DNA of 64,000 nt. Origin: an uncultured Alphaproteobacteria bacterium. GTDB taxonomy: Bacteria; Pseudomonadota; Alphaproteobacteria; Caulobacterales; Caulobacteraceae. This document shows, piece after piece, positions 36,248 through 44,935 of this stretch. The position numbers were made by a program, and so were the translations under genes. The DNA lies in contig CAIJOB010000015.1 in NCBI GenBank assembly GCA_903822175.1, positions 124,001 through 188,000 on the forward strand. The letters are read 5' to 3'. How positions within the stretch are numbered: position 1 is the stretch's first letter; the number at the start of each line of letters is the position of its first letter. The notes below the pieces were generated by a model, which was not told where the DNA came from, ran no database searches, and saw nothing but the letters and a program-made list of their open reading frames with translations.

Positions 36248-37815
36248 CGTGCGGGCGGCGGCGGGCCTTTCAGCTTGCCGCGCGGCGCCTTGGCGACGTC
36301 GCCGATGAAGCCGGCGTAGAAGGCCGCCGCCCGCTCCAGGCCCGGGACCGAGATGGTCGAGGGCGTGTCGCCCGACGAGTGGTAGTAGACCTCGCTGGAG
36401 ATCAGCTGGGCCGAGGGCAGGCCCGCGCGGATGTAAGAGCCCAGATCGCCCGGCGCGCTGGGCGTCGGCTCATAGCTGGTGACCACGCCATAGCGCTTGG
36501 ACGCCTTGCCCATCAGCTCCCACACGAAGGGCGTGGCGTTCACCGCGCCGGCCTGTTTGGTGGTCTCCGTCGTATTGGCGGTCCAGAAACCCGCCGCATA
36601 GCCGCCGGGCGCCGACGGATCGAGCCGCGCGGCTTGCGTGACGTTGATCTGCGCCAGATGCTCCAGGTTCATCACCAGGACAGTGTTTTCGATGATGTCC
36701 GGGTGCGCCTTGATGAAGGCTGCGGCACCCACGGCTGTGTGGTGGCCGCCCGAGATCATGAACACCAGGGTCCGCGCCGGCTTCTCCTTCCGACGGGCGA
36801 AGTAGTCGGCCAGCCCCAGCTCCACGGCCAGCCCATCGGCGTTGTCGTCGGCGCCGTCGAACCAGGCGTCGGCGTGGGCGTTGACGATCACCACCTCCTT
36901 GGACTTGCCCGGGATCGTCGCCACGCCGTTCCAGGCGGTCAGGTTCGGGCGCTCCTCGGCCTTCAGCGCCAGCCCCATGCGCACCTGCTTGCCAGCTTTC
37001 GCCGCCCTGCCGATCACGCTTTCCAGAAAGGCGCCGTCGTCGCCGCCGACCAGGAAGCAGGGCGCGGCGTCGCAGCCGTAGCGGTTGTCGTAGTAGAGCA
37101 GGTTGCCGGGGCTCTCGACGGCGTTGATCACGCCGACCGCGCCGCGCTTTTCCAGCTCGCGGGCGACGCCTTTTTCGCGGGCGGCGAACAGGCTGTCGTC
37201 GGGCACGACGTTGACGACGGCGATCTTGCCCTTCACGTCGATGTTGGCGAGTTCAGCGGCTGAGCCGCGCCCGACGAACACCAGCGCCCCCTCGCCGGCG
37301 GCGGGCTTCACCGTCGCGTTGCGGATCGGCATGGCGGACTTCAGCACGACGTCCTGCGTGCCGGCCCCAAAGGTCGCGTCGCCCAAAACCCGTAGCTCGA
37401 AACTGACCGGCAGCCAGAGCGGCGCCGTCGAGACGTAAGACTCGGCGTGGGCGTCCTTCAGGCCCGAGGCTTTCAGCTTGCCGACCGTCCAGTCGACGGT
37501 CTTCTGCTCCGCCGGCAGGCCGCTGATCCGGCCGTAGAGCAGGTCGCCGGCCGCCTTGCTCTCCAGCGAGAAGTCGACGATCCGGTGCACGTCGGCCATC
37601 AGTTTAGCGCCCGATAGCGCGCCGCGCGGATCGTCCTTCGGTCGACCATGGAAAGGCGCGGGTCCGTAGGCTGTCGAGCCCGTGTGGAAAGTCGGTTGAT
37701 CGGGCGGGCTGACTGGGCCGGGCGTCGGCGTTCCGAACCAAGCTTGGGCGTGAGCCGATCCTGCCATCAGCACCAGCGCCGCCGCGCCTGCCGCCAGTCT
37801 CGCCAGATGTCCCAT
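36244..37815 (-). CDS. Exported M28-family peptidase with altered catalytic pair
   Basis: A 523-residue secreted aminopeptidase-like protein with a signal peptide (RLAAGAAALVLMAGSAHAQ, about residues 5-23). A protease-associated (PA) domain spans about 160-270. The M28 metal motifs are VIVNAHADAW and FDGADDNADGLAVELG (about 307-333), NLEHLA (about 382-387) and YYHSSGDTPSTI (about 477-488). The position that normally reads Glu-Glu (GEE.G..GS) is FMISGGHHTAVGAAAF at about 349-364, so the usual catalytic Glu and bridging Glu are replaced by His-His. It may be inactive or a variant subfamily. It is alone in its transcript. Confidence 0.85.
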   Translation of the reverse strand: MGHLARLAAGAAALVLMAGSAHAQAWFGTPTPGPVSPPDQPTFHTGSTAYGPAPFHGRPKDDPRGALSGAKLMADVHRIVDFSLESKAAGDLLYGRISGLPAEQKTVDWTVGKLKASGLKDAHAESYVSTAPLWLPVSFELRVLGDATFGAGTQDVVLKSAMPIRNATVKPAAGEGALVFVGRGSAAELANIDVKGKIAVVNVVPDDSLFAAREKGVARELEKRGAVGVINAVESPGNLLYYDNRYGCDAAPCFLVGGDDGAFLESVIGRAAKAGKQVRMGLALKAEERPNLTAWNGVATIPGKSKEVVIVNAHADAWFDGADDNADGLAVELGLADYFARRKEKPARTLVFMISGGHHTAVGAAAFIKAHPDIIENTVLVMNLEHLAQINVTQAARLDPSAPGGYAAGFWTANTTETTKQAGAVNATPFVWELMGKASKRYGVVTSYEPTPSAPGDLGSYIRAGLPSAQLISSEVYYHSSGDTPSTISVPGLERAAAFYAGFIGDVAKAPRGKLKGPPPPAR

Positions 37816-37853
37816 GCGCGTCCCCTGCCCGTGTTTGTGGGCAGCCTAGCCTA

Positions 37854-38258
37854 TCAAATCAGATCGCGCAGCCAGGCGACGAGTGGGGCGTCGGCCGGGG
37901 GCATGGGATAGTCGCCGAGCTTGGAGGGTTTCACCCAGGCCAGCGCCTTGTGTTCCTTGGCCACGATCTGGCCGGTCCAGCGGCGGACCAAGTAGAGCGG
38001 CATCAGCAAGTGGAAACTCTCGTACTCGTGGCTGGCGAAGACGAAGGGGGCGAGGCAGGCGTGGGTCACCGCGATCCCCAACTCCTCGTCCAGTTCGCGG
38101 ATCAGACAGGCTTCCGGCGTCTCGCCCACCTCGACCTTGCCGCCGGGAAATTCCCAGAGGCCGGCGAGCTGCTTGCCCTCCGGCCGTTGGCAGATCAGCA
38201 CCCGGCCATCGGCGTCGACCAGGGCCGCGGCGGCGACCAGCAGCATCGGCTTGGTCAT
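37854..38258 (-). CDS. mutT: 8-oxo-dGTP diphosphatase (MutT)
   Basis: MutT cleans oxidised dGTP out of the nucleotide pool. The 134-residue product carries a complete Nudix box, starting GGKVEVGETPEACLIREL and ending DEELGI (about residues 39-62), preceded by WEFPGGK, the classical MutT context. The start MTKPMLLVAAAALVD is normal. It is 8 bases downstream of the serine hydrolase stop in the same direction. In many alphaproteobacteria mutT follows argJ; here it is elsewhere. The substrate is inferred from family. Confidence 0.88.
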   Translation of the reverse strand: MTKPMLLVAAAALVDADGRVLICQRPEGKQLAGLWEFPGGKVEVGETPEACLIRELDEELGIAVTHACLAPFVFASHEYESFHLLMPLYLVRRWTGQIVAKEHKALAWVKPSKLGDYPMPPADAPLVAWLRDLI

Positions 38259-38266
38259 TTGGCGCC

Positions 38267-39514
38267 TCAGCTTGCCGGTTTTGGCGGCGCGTTCGGCGCA
38301 CGGCGGCTGGATTTGCCGTTGGCCGGGTCGGGATCACCCCAGTGATAGGCCTCAGCCAGGGCGCGCAGCATCTCGGTCGCGATGAGGCCGCCGGAGTCGC
38401 TGTTAGTCATCACCACCACGCCCTGCCCCGAACCGTCCAGGAAGGCGAAGGAGTCGCATTGGAAGCCCTCGTTGCCGCCGCTGTGGGTGAAATAGGGGTG
38501 ACCGCCGCGCCGCCCCACGACTTCGCCGAGTGCGTAACCCGCGGCCGCATCGACCGGGGTCAGCATAGTCTTCGCGCTGGCCTGGCGCAGGATCGCGTGC
38601 GGCTTGCCGGCATAGGCGTCCTGCAGCGCCATCATGAAGCGGGCGTAGTCGGAGGGCGTCGTCCAGAGGCCGGCCGCCGCATATTCCGGATAGGTGTGCC
38701 GCGCGCCGGGGATCACCTCGCCCTTGCGGTTGTGACCGCTGGCCGCGCCAGGGATGAGCGCCGCCGGCAGGGGCTGGGCCAGCGTCGATCGCTGCATGCC
38801 CGCGGGGTCCAGCACCAGGGTCTTCAGCAGGTCCGGATAGGGCCTGCCGGCCGCCTCGACGATCAAGAGTTGGGCGACGGTGAAGCCGCCGCCCGAATAG
38901 GCGTAGAGCCCGCCTGGCGCTTCGTAGGACTGGATCGCGGGCGTGTTCGATGGCGACGTCCCGTCGAGGATCTGCACCAGACTCGGGACCGGGGCGTCGG
39001 CGGCATAACCGGGGAAGCCGCTGACGGTCATGCCCGCCGTGTGGCTGAGCAGGCGGCGCAGCGTCACCTTGGATTGCGCAGTGTAGGGGCTCGGCGGAAC
39101 CTTCCAGGCCTTCAGCCGCGTATTGACGTCCTGGTCGAGGTCGAGCTTGCCCTGCTCCACCAGCCGCAGCGCCGCGGTCGCCGCGAGCGCCTTGCTCATC
39201 GAAGCCGCCTGGAACAGCGTGTCCGGCGTCACCGGCTGGCCGCCGGCCGTGGCCTGACCGTAGCCCTTGGCCCAGGCCACATGGCCGTGCTCGAACACCG
39301 CCACACTGATGCCCGGGACCTTCAACTCCGCCATGCGATCGGCGATCGTCTTGTAGGTCTGGGTTTCCCCGGCCGGGGCGATGCGGCCGACGTGGGTCTC
39401 CATCGCGGTGATCGCCGCCTGGTCAGTCGCGGACAAGGCGGCCGCACGGGCGCCGCCAGCCAGCATCAGGGCGGCGGCGAAGGCGGCGCTAAAAGCGACG
39501 GCGGCGAGCTTCAT
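38267..39514 (-). CDS. Exported beta-lactamase-family serine hydrolase
   Basis: A 415-residue class C beta-lactamase/esterase-like protein with a signal peptide (AAVAFSAAFAAALMLAGGAR, about residues 3-22). The catalytic SxxK is in FQAASMSKALAATAALRLVE at about residue 107, the Tyr motif is LYAYSGGGFTVAQLL at about 205-219, and the third motif is YFTHSGGNEGF at about 349-359. The layout is that of esterase EstB or D-aminopeptidase relatives. It is the second exported serine hydrolase in the window, alongside 12848-14008. It lies 8 bases upstream of mutT. Substrate is unknown. Confidence 0.88.
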   Translation of the reverse strand: MKLAAVAFSAAFAAALMLAGGARAAALSATDQAAITAMETHVGRIAPAGETQTYKTIADRMAELKVPGISVAVFEHGHVAWAKGYGQATAGGQPVTPDTLFQAASMSKALAATAALRLVEQGKLDLDQDVNTRLKAWKVPPSPYTAQSKVTLRRLLSHTAGMTVSGFPGYAADAPVPSLVQILDGTSPSNTPAIQSYEAPGGLYAYSGGGFTVAQLLIVEAAGRPYPDLLKTLVLDPAGMQRSTLAQPLPAALIPGAASGHNRKGEVIPGARHTYPEYAAAGLWTTPSDYARFMMALQDAYAGKPHAILRQASAKTMLTPVDAAAGYALGEVVGRRGGHPYFTHSGGNEGFQCDSFAFLDGSGQGVVVMTNSDSGGLIATEMLRALAEAYHWGDPDPANGKSSRRAPNAPPKPAS

Positions 39515-39814
39515 GACGGCCTCTCAAAACCAGAAAGCCCAGCTTGGCGCCCTGCGCTGAAAAGGCCACAGGCCTGCGGCAATCCCGACCGCGTGGGTTG
39601 ACTTATCCACAGCGAACGCCGATGTGCACCCCGCGTCACGAACTATGACGTGCTCGGTGTTCCAGCCGCGTGGGGTCTCTCGACAGACCCAGCCTGTAGA
39701 GCGCCGTAAGATCCATAGATCGCCCATCACGCGGGGCGCTTCCCTAAAGACCCGCGACCTCCGCGCCCTCGATCAGATCGATTGGGCGCGTTCGGCGCAT
39801 ATGTGAGACTAAAC
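39515..39814. other. Intergenic region upstream of the RhlE-type helicase gene
   Basis: About 300 bases without a convincing gene. It holds TTGACT (39598-39603), which could be a -35 element, overlapping a perfect DnaA box at 39603-39611. No clear -10 follows at the usual spacing. The short open frames across it lack ribosome sites. It may be a long helicase leader, as for cold-induced helicases. Confidence 0.4.
39603..39611 (+). promoter_or_regulatory. DnaA box
   Basis: TTATCCACA is an exact match to the DnaA 9-mer consensus (TTATNCACA). It overlaps a TTGACT that could be a -35 hexamer, about 210 bases before the helicase start. I saw only this one box, so it is not an origin. Confidence 0.45.
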
Positions 39815-41233
39815 TTGACTGAATTTACCGATTTCGGCCTGGCCGCTCCGCTTCTCAAGGCGCTGGCCGCCGAAGGCTACACCCATCCGACCCCGATCCA
39901 GGCCCAGGCGATCCCCGGCGTCATGGCCGGCCGCGACCTGCAAGGCATTGCCCAGACGGGCACCGGCAAGACCGCCGCCTTCGCCCTGCCGATCCTGCAC
40001 CGCCTGGCCGCCGAAAAGCGCCGGCCCGAGCCCAAGGGCGCCCGCGTCCTGGTGCTGTCCCCCACCCGTGAACTCGCCAGCCAGATCGGCGAGAGCTTCC
40101 GCACCTATGGCAAGCACATGGGCGTCACCGTCGCGGTGATCTTCGGCGGCGTGAAGTACGGCGCCCAGCACAAGGCCATGGCCAACGGCGTCGACGTGCT
40201 CGTCGCCACGCCTGGCCGCCTGCTCGACCACCTGCAGGAGCGCACCATCAACCTGCGCGGCGTCGAGATCTTCGTGCTCGACGAGGCCGACCAGATGCTC
40301 GACCTGGGCTTCGTGCTGCCGATCCGCAAGATCGTCGCGCACATCCCGAAGGTCCGTCAGAACCTGTTCTTCTCGGCCACCATGCCGACCGAAATCGGCA
40401 AGCTGGCGAGCGAGCTGCTGAACGACCCACTGCGCGTCTCGGTGACCCCGCAGGCGACCACCGTCGAAAAGGTGAACCAGCGCGTGCTGTTCGTGGAGCA
40501 ATCCCGCAAGCGCGCCCTGCTCAGCGAACTCTTTGACGATCAGGGCTTCAAGCGCGTCATCGTCTTCACCCGCACCAAGCGCGGCGCCGACCGCGTCGCC
40601 CGCGGCCTGGAGCAGGTGGGCGTCGAAGCCGCCTCAATCCACGGCGACAAGAGCCAGGGCCAGCGGGAACGCGCGCTCGCCGACTTCAAGGCCGGCAAGG
40701 TCCGCGCGCTGGTCGCTACCGATATCGCCGCCCGTGGCATCGACATCGACGCGGTGACCCATGTCGTCCAGTACGACCTGCCTAACGTGCCGGAAAGCTA
40801 CGTCCACCGGATCGGCCGTACGGCCCGCGCCGGCGCCGACGGTTCGGCCGTGGCCTTCTGCTCGGACGACGAACGCACCCTGCTGCGCGACATCCAGAAG
40901 GTGACGCGCCAGACGATCCCATCCTTCGACCGCCGCAACGACAAGCAGCTGGGCGCGGCGACCGCCGCCATGCCCGAGCCGCAAGGCGTCAAGCCGGACC
41001 GCGCCGACACGCGCGGCCAGCCGCACCGCGGCAAGCACCAACCCAAGCGCAACCGCAATCACGGCGGCGGCGGCAACGGCGGCGGCCATCGCCACGAAGG
41101 CGCTCCGGCGCGCGGCAATGGCGGCGGCGGCGAGAACAAGCCCGCCCAGCAACGTCCGGCCTTCAAGGGCCCGCAGCGCGGCGGCGGCGGCGCCGCCTCT
41201 CCGCCCCGCAGCGGTGTCTGGTCGAACCGCTAG
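39815..41233 (+). CDS. rhlE: DEAD-box RNA helicase, RhlE type
   Basis: A 472-residue ATP-dependent RNA helicase. All motifs are visible: Q motif GYTHPTPIQAQAIP (about residues 22-35), Walker A AQTGTGKTAAFALP (about 46-59), PTRELASQ (about 83-90), DEAD in VLDEADQMLDLGF (about 155-167), SAT (about 189-191), ATDIAARGIDIDAVTHVVQY (about 301-320) and HRIGRTARAG (about 329-338). The tail from about residue 395 is rich in Gly, Arg, His and Asn, typical of RhlE-type RNA-binding ends. I chose the TTG at 39815 (MTEFTDFGL); a GTG at 39803 and a TTG at 39782 are alternatives. A terminator follows. Confidence 0.92.
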   Translation: MTEFTDFGLAAPLLKALAAEGYTHPTPIQAQAIPGVMAGRDLQGIAQTGTGKTAAFALPILHRLAAEKRRPEPKGARVLVLSPTRELASQIGESFRTYGKHMGVTVAVIFGGVKYGAQHKAMANGVDVLVATPGRLLDHLQERTINLRGVEIFVLDEADQMLDLGFVLPIRKIVAHIPKVRQNLFFSATMPTEIGKLASELLNDPLRVSVTPQATTVEKVNQRVLFVEQSRKRALLSELFDDQGFKRVIVFTRTKRGADRVARGLEQVGVEAASIHGDKSQGQRERALADFKAGKVRALVATDIAARGIDIDAVTHVVQYDLPNVPESYVHRIGRTARAGADGSAVAFCSDDERTLLRDIQKVTRQTIPSFDRRNDKQLGAATAAMPEPQGVKPDRADTRGQPHRGKHQPKRNRNHGGGGNGGGHRHEGAPARGNGGGGENKPAQQRPAFKGPQRGGGGAASPPRSGVWSNR

Positions 41234-41256
41234 ACTGGCCTCAGAGCAAAGTCAGA

Positions 41257-41284
41257 AGGCCCCGTGGAGACGCGGGGCCTTTTT
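41257..41284 (+). terminator. Terminator after the helicase gene
   Basis: A perfect 8-bp stem (AGGCCCCG paired with CGGGGCCT) with an 8-base loop is followed by TTTT, 23 bases after the helicase stop. It is a standard factor-independent terminator. Confidence 0.85.
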
Positions 41285-41304
41285 GCTGAGCGCTAACGCG
41301 TTGT

Positions 41305-41468
41305 GCGTCCTCCTCCCCTTGTGGGAGGAGGTGGCCGCGAAGCGGTCGGAGGTGGGGTTTCTCCGAGCCTCAGCTGCGTCGGAAGGCTGTGTCGCGCGGA
41401 TGGCGGAGCAAAACCCCACCTCCGTCAGCCTGCGGCCGACACCTCCTCCCACAAGGGGAGGAGGACGC
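41305..41468. repeat. REP-like palindromic element
   Basis: The left end begins GCGTCCTCCTCCCCTTGTGG and the right end is its reverse complement (ending GGACGC). Inner segments GGAGGTGGGGTTT and AAACCCCACCTCC are also inverted. The 164 bases lie between the helicase terminator and the PQQ dehydrogenase gene, whose stop is two bases beyond. The overall plan matches the element at 31593-31746 but the sequence family differs. Confidence 0.8.
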
Positions 41469-41470
41469 GG

Positions 41471-43327
41471 TCATTTCCCGTCGACCGAAAACGCGATCAG
41501 CAGGTTGCGGCCGCCCGGACCCATCATCACGCCCGGATAGCCGGAGTGCTGGAAGACCATGCCGCCGACGACCACCGGGCCGGTGGCGTCGAGCGCGCCG
41601 CCCTTGGCGCCCTTGATGCCGTTGACGGTGTCGTAGGCCGCGCCGGCCGTATCGAAGTCCCAGACGATGGCGCCGGTCTTGGCGTCATAGGCGCGCAGGT
41701 GGCCGTCGATGGCGCCTGAGAAGGCGACGCCCGGGATTGCGGTGACCGGCGCCGACTGGGCGACCGTGCAGCGCTGGGGCGCCGGGCACGGCAGGACCGG
41801 AGCCGGGGTCTTCCAGACCACTTCGCCGGTCGCCAGCTTGATGGCGTTCAGGCCCGGCGTGCCGCCGCGCCCGCCGTCGGCGATGGCCACGTAGGCGTTG
41901 GTCTTGTCGGACGCCATGCCCCATTCCACGCCGCCCGCCGCGCCGCCGCGCCCGAGCTTCACCTGCCACAGCGTCTTGCCGCTGTCGGGATCGAGGCCAT
42001 AGGCCACCCCCGACTTCTGCCCGGCGATCAGGATGTCGTGGCCGTTCGGAAGCGTGCGCAGCATCACCGAGGAGCCGAAGTCCACGTCGGGGCCCACCGG
42101 GCTAGGGCAATTGGCCGGGGCGTTGGCGCCGGGCGGGCAGCCGACCATAAAGTTGTCCTTGGCGGTGACCTGGTTGCGCCACTTCACCTGACCGGTCTTC
42201 AGGTCGATGGCCATGACGGCGTCGGCGCCATCGGTGTCCACGTCGGTGTAGCTGTCACCGGTGGTGGCGTAGAGAACGCCGCGCCTGGGATCGAGCGTCG
42301 GCGCCGACCAGATCGCTCCGCCGGCCGGGCCGGTCAGGTTCTTGCCGCCGGCGACGCGGTAGGGCTTGGGCGCCTCGGCCACTGAATAGGTTTTCCAGAT
42401 GAGTTTGCCGTTGGCGGCGTCCAACGCCACGACGCTGCCCCGGAAGCCGCAGCAGACATAGTCCGGCTCCCGCGTGGCGATCTCCTCGCTGGAGGAGACC
42501 GGCACATAGACGACGCCGTTCAGGAACGCAGACGCGCCGGTCAGCATGGAGCGCGCATGGCTCTCCAGCTTGGTCGACCAGAGGAGCTTGCCGGTCATGG
42601 CGTCGAGCGCGATCTCTGTCGCCCGGTCGTCGCCGAGGAAGACCGCGTAACCGCTGGGCGAGGCCGCGAGCTTGGCCACCACCGGCGCGGTCCGCACGCC
42701 GCCCTTGGCGTCGTAGCGCCAGTAGGCGCAGCCGGTCTTCGCGTTCAGGGAATAGACCTTGCCGGCGTTGCTGCCGAGGAACAGGCGGTCGCCGACCACG
42801 GTCACCTGGGTGTTCTTCGAGCCCGGATAGGCGAAGGTCCACTTCACCTTGAGCTTCGGCACGTCGGCGGCGGCCAGACCCGGCTTCGCCTGGAAACGGG
42901 TGTTGGCGCTGTCCGGGCTCCAGCCGTTCCAGTCGGCGGGCCCCGGCTTGATCGGGTCGGCGTGGGCGCAGAGGTTGGGTTCCGGGCCCTCAGCCACCTT
43001 GGGGAGCGGCGCGTGGCCGGTGATGTAGATGGCGACGGCCTCGATGTCGTCGTCGCTCATGCCGGTGGCGTTGGCGCGCATGACGCCGCGGCTCAGCGCA
43101 TTGACGATGGTGTCGGGGCCCATGGCGATCAGGGCGTCCTTGCGCGGCGTCCGATCGGCGCCGGCCTCGTGACAGGACGCGCAACGGGTCTGGTAGAGCT
43201 GCATCCCGTGGGTTCGGTCGCCCAGGAACGGCTTCAGCGGCGGCGCGTCCTGGGCGAAGGCCAGTCCTGCGCCCAGCACGATCGTCCCGGCCGCAAGGGC
43301 CGCAAGGGTCGCAAGCCTGATCATCAT
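41471..43327 (-). CDS. Exported PQQ-dependent dehydrogenase with cytochrome c domain
   Basis: A 618-residue periplasmic quinohaemoprotein, comparable in plan to polyvinyl-alcohol dehydrogenase: a signal peptide (TLAALAAGTIVLGAGLAFAQ, about residues 7-26), an N-terminal cytochrome c domain with CASCH (about 50-54) and an eight-bladed PQQ beta-propeller. Propeller features include the adjacent Cys pair in DYVCCGFRGSVVALD (about 286-300), which forms a vicinal disulphide in related enzymes, and several blade repeats such as GKLLWSTKLESHA and GKTLWQVKLGRGG. GGGAGG precedes the paired ATG at 43327. The alcohol oxidised is unknown. It is divergent from the broken regulator at 43488. Confidence 0.88.
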   Translation of the reverse strand: MMIRLATLAALAAGTIVLGAGLAFAQDAPPLKPFLGDRTHGMQLYQTRCASCHEAGADRTPRKDALIAMGPDTIVNALSRGVMRANATGMSDDDIEAVAIYITGHAPLPKVAEGPEPNLCAHADPIKPGPADWNGWSPDSANTRFQAKPGLAAADVPKLKVKWTFAYPGSKNTQVTVVGDRLFLGSNAGKVYSLNAKTGCAYWRYDAKGGVRTAPVVAKLAASPSGYAVFLGDDRATEIALDAMTGKLLWSTKLESHARSMLTGASAFLNGVVYVPVSSSEEIATREPDYVCCGFRGSVVALDAANGKLIWKTYSVAEAPKPYRVAGGKNLTGPAGGAIWSAPTLDPRRGVLYATTGDSYTDVDTDGADAVMAIDLKTGQVKWRNQVTAKDNFMVGCPPGANAPANCPSPVGPDVDFGSSVMLRTLPNGHDILIAGQKSGVAYGLDPDSGKTLWQVKLGRGGAAGGVEWGMASDKTNAYVAIADGGRGGTPGLNAIKLATGEVVWKTPAPVLPCPAPQRCTVAQSAPVTAIPGVAFSGAIDGHLRAYDAKTGAIVWDFDTAGAAYDTVNGIKGAKGGALDATGPVVVGGMVFQHSGYPGVMMGPGGRNLLIAFSVDGK

Positions 43328-43487
43328 ACCGCCTCCCAGATTACTTGTTATGACCTGTATCCGGAGCGGCATCGTTGCGGTCAAGTTTGCGGCGCCCACG
43401 CCGTCCGTCTTCCCCCGACGCAAGAACCTGCTCGCGCCTTTGGTCTCCACAGGCTTAGGTGTCGATTGGGCGACAGCTGGGGAGCTG

Positions 43488-44370
43488 ATGGACGGTACGG
43501 ACCTCATCGAGGCGGACGACACGGACCTGTTGTCCGACGCAGCGGTGGCGCGCCTGCGCGCCCATCCCCGCTTCCGCGAGGCGGTCGAGGCGCACGCCGC
43601 CGGCGCGCTCGCCGAATATGAGAGCCAGGACAACCACGAGCGCTGGCTGTTGAAAGACCTTGGCCGGGCGTCGCTGTGGCTGGGCGCGATGATCCTCGAC
43701 ACCATTCCGGGCGGCCTGACGGTGAGCGCGCTGGCCGCCGCGGCGGCGGAGCGCCAGGTGTGCAGCCGCGGCCGGGTGCTGGCCTTCGTGCACTACGCCC
43801 TGGACACCGGCCGTCTCACGCTCTCGCCGGGCTCCGAGCCCTGGGTGCGCCGCCGTCTTGTCCTGACGCCGGCCTTCCTCGAGCCATCGCGACGCCGGAT
43901 GAGCCTGCAATTCCGCACGGTCGCCCTGCTGGCGCCCGAGGTCGCCGCGGCCCTGCCGAGGCTCGCGTCCGACAGCGTGGTGCAGCAATCCAGCGTCGCG
44001 GCCGGAATGCTGCTGACCGTGCGTCCGGAGCTCAACCGAAATCCCGGTGGACCCCTGCGCCAGATCTTCATCGCCCGCGATGGTGGCATGCGGATGCTGC
44101 AGCACCTGATGCTGCGCCAGCCCAAGGTTCGCGAGCGCCTGCTGACTGCCGCCCCGCTCCCGTGCGGCGCTGTCCCGCCGCTACGGCGTTTCGCGCACCC
44201 ACGTGAACCGCCTGCTGGCGGACGCCGAGGCGGCCGGCGCGGTCCACCTCGAAGGGCGCGACCGCGTGGTCTTCTCGGAAGCTTTCTCCGACGAGGTCGA
44301 GGCCTATTTCGCCGGCGCGTTCCAGTGCTGCCGGGTCATCGCCCAGGGCATTACAGCCGGGCCGGGTTAG
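43488..44370 (+). pseudogene. Putative winged-helix regulator, frameshifted
   Basis: From the ATG at 43488 (GGGGAG upstream) one frame reads about 222 coherent residues (WLLKDLGRASLWLGAMILDT, LMLRQPKVRERLL). It then becomes Arg/Pro-rich nonsense after about 44150. The other frame from about 44152 to the TAG at 44370 reads RAALSRRYGVSRTHVNRLLA, an AraC/MarR-like winged helix-turn-helix, and continues EAFSDEVEAYFAGAFQCC. One extra base in the C-rich stretch at 44147-44158 explains the break. The restored protein would be about 293 residues with a C-terminal DNA-binding domain. It is divergent from the PQQ dehydrogenase, which it may regulate. Confidence 0.7.
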
Positions 44371-44383
44371 CGCCGGCGGACGG

Positions 44384-44917
44384 TCAGGCCGGAACGTAGG
44401 TCAACATGACCACGCCCTCGCCGATCTGGTCGCTGGCGGCGAGGCGGAGCGGCGGCAGCGGGCCCGCGAAGAACGGGACGCTGCCTCCAAGCACGACGGG
44501 GCGGAAGATGAGCCGGTACTCGTCGATCAGGCCAAGCTCGCCCAGGCTATGGGCCAGGGCTGGACCGGCGACATCGATCTCGCCCGCGTGCTGCGCCTTC
44601 AGTGCGCGGATCGCCGCCTCAAGATCGCCCTCGAGGAGCGCGGCGTTGGGGCCGACCGACTTCAGAGACCGTGACACCACCCATTTGGGCTTGCTGCGCC
44701 AGATCTGCGCATACTCGTGGTCCAGATCGTCCCAGCCGGGCTGATCCTCGTCCCAGTACTGCATGATTTCGTAGGTGTGACGGCCGTAGACCATGCCGGC
44801 CAGGCCGCTCACATGGTCGGCGAAGTAGCGGAAGAGCGAGGGCGCCGGCGGCCCCAGTTTCTGGTGATCGACGTAGCCGTCCAGCGATTGCTGCAATCCG
44901 AACCCGAGCTTGGCCAT
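44384..44917 (-). CDS. DHFR/RibD-C family protein
   Basis: A 177-residue protein with the RibD C-terminal/dihydrofolate-reductase fold. It begins KLGFGLQQSLDGYVDHQKLG and has GMVYGRHTYEIMQYWDEDQP (about residues 41-60), IDVAGPALAHSLGELGLIDE (about 113-132) and RLIFRPVVLGGSVPFFAG (about 134-151), the usual strand-helix order. Most relatives are of unknown reductase function and are not folate enzymes. It ends 13 bases from the broken regulator (convergent) and lies 18 bases downstream of argJ. Confidence 0.82.
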   Translation of the reverse strand: MAKLGFGLQQSLDGYVDHQKLGPPAPSLFRYFADHVSGLAGMVYGRHTYEIMQYWDEDQPGWDDLDHEYAQIWRSKPKWVVSRSLKSVGPNAALLEGDLEAAIRALKAQHAGEIDVAGPALAHSLGELGLIDEYRLIFRPVVLGGSVPFFAGPLPPLRLAASDQIGEGVVMLTYVPA

Positions 44918-44935
44918 GCTCTTTCGCCCTTCCCG

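Noticed and set aside
39603..39611. Replication origin suggested by a DnaA box
   Set aside because: Only one box, no AT-rich unwinding region and no origin-linked genes such as hemE or dnaA nearby.
41236..41470. Genes in the short frames over the palindromic repeat
   Set aside because: The frames arise from the inverted repeat itself and have no ribosome sites.
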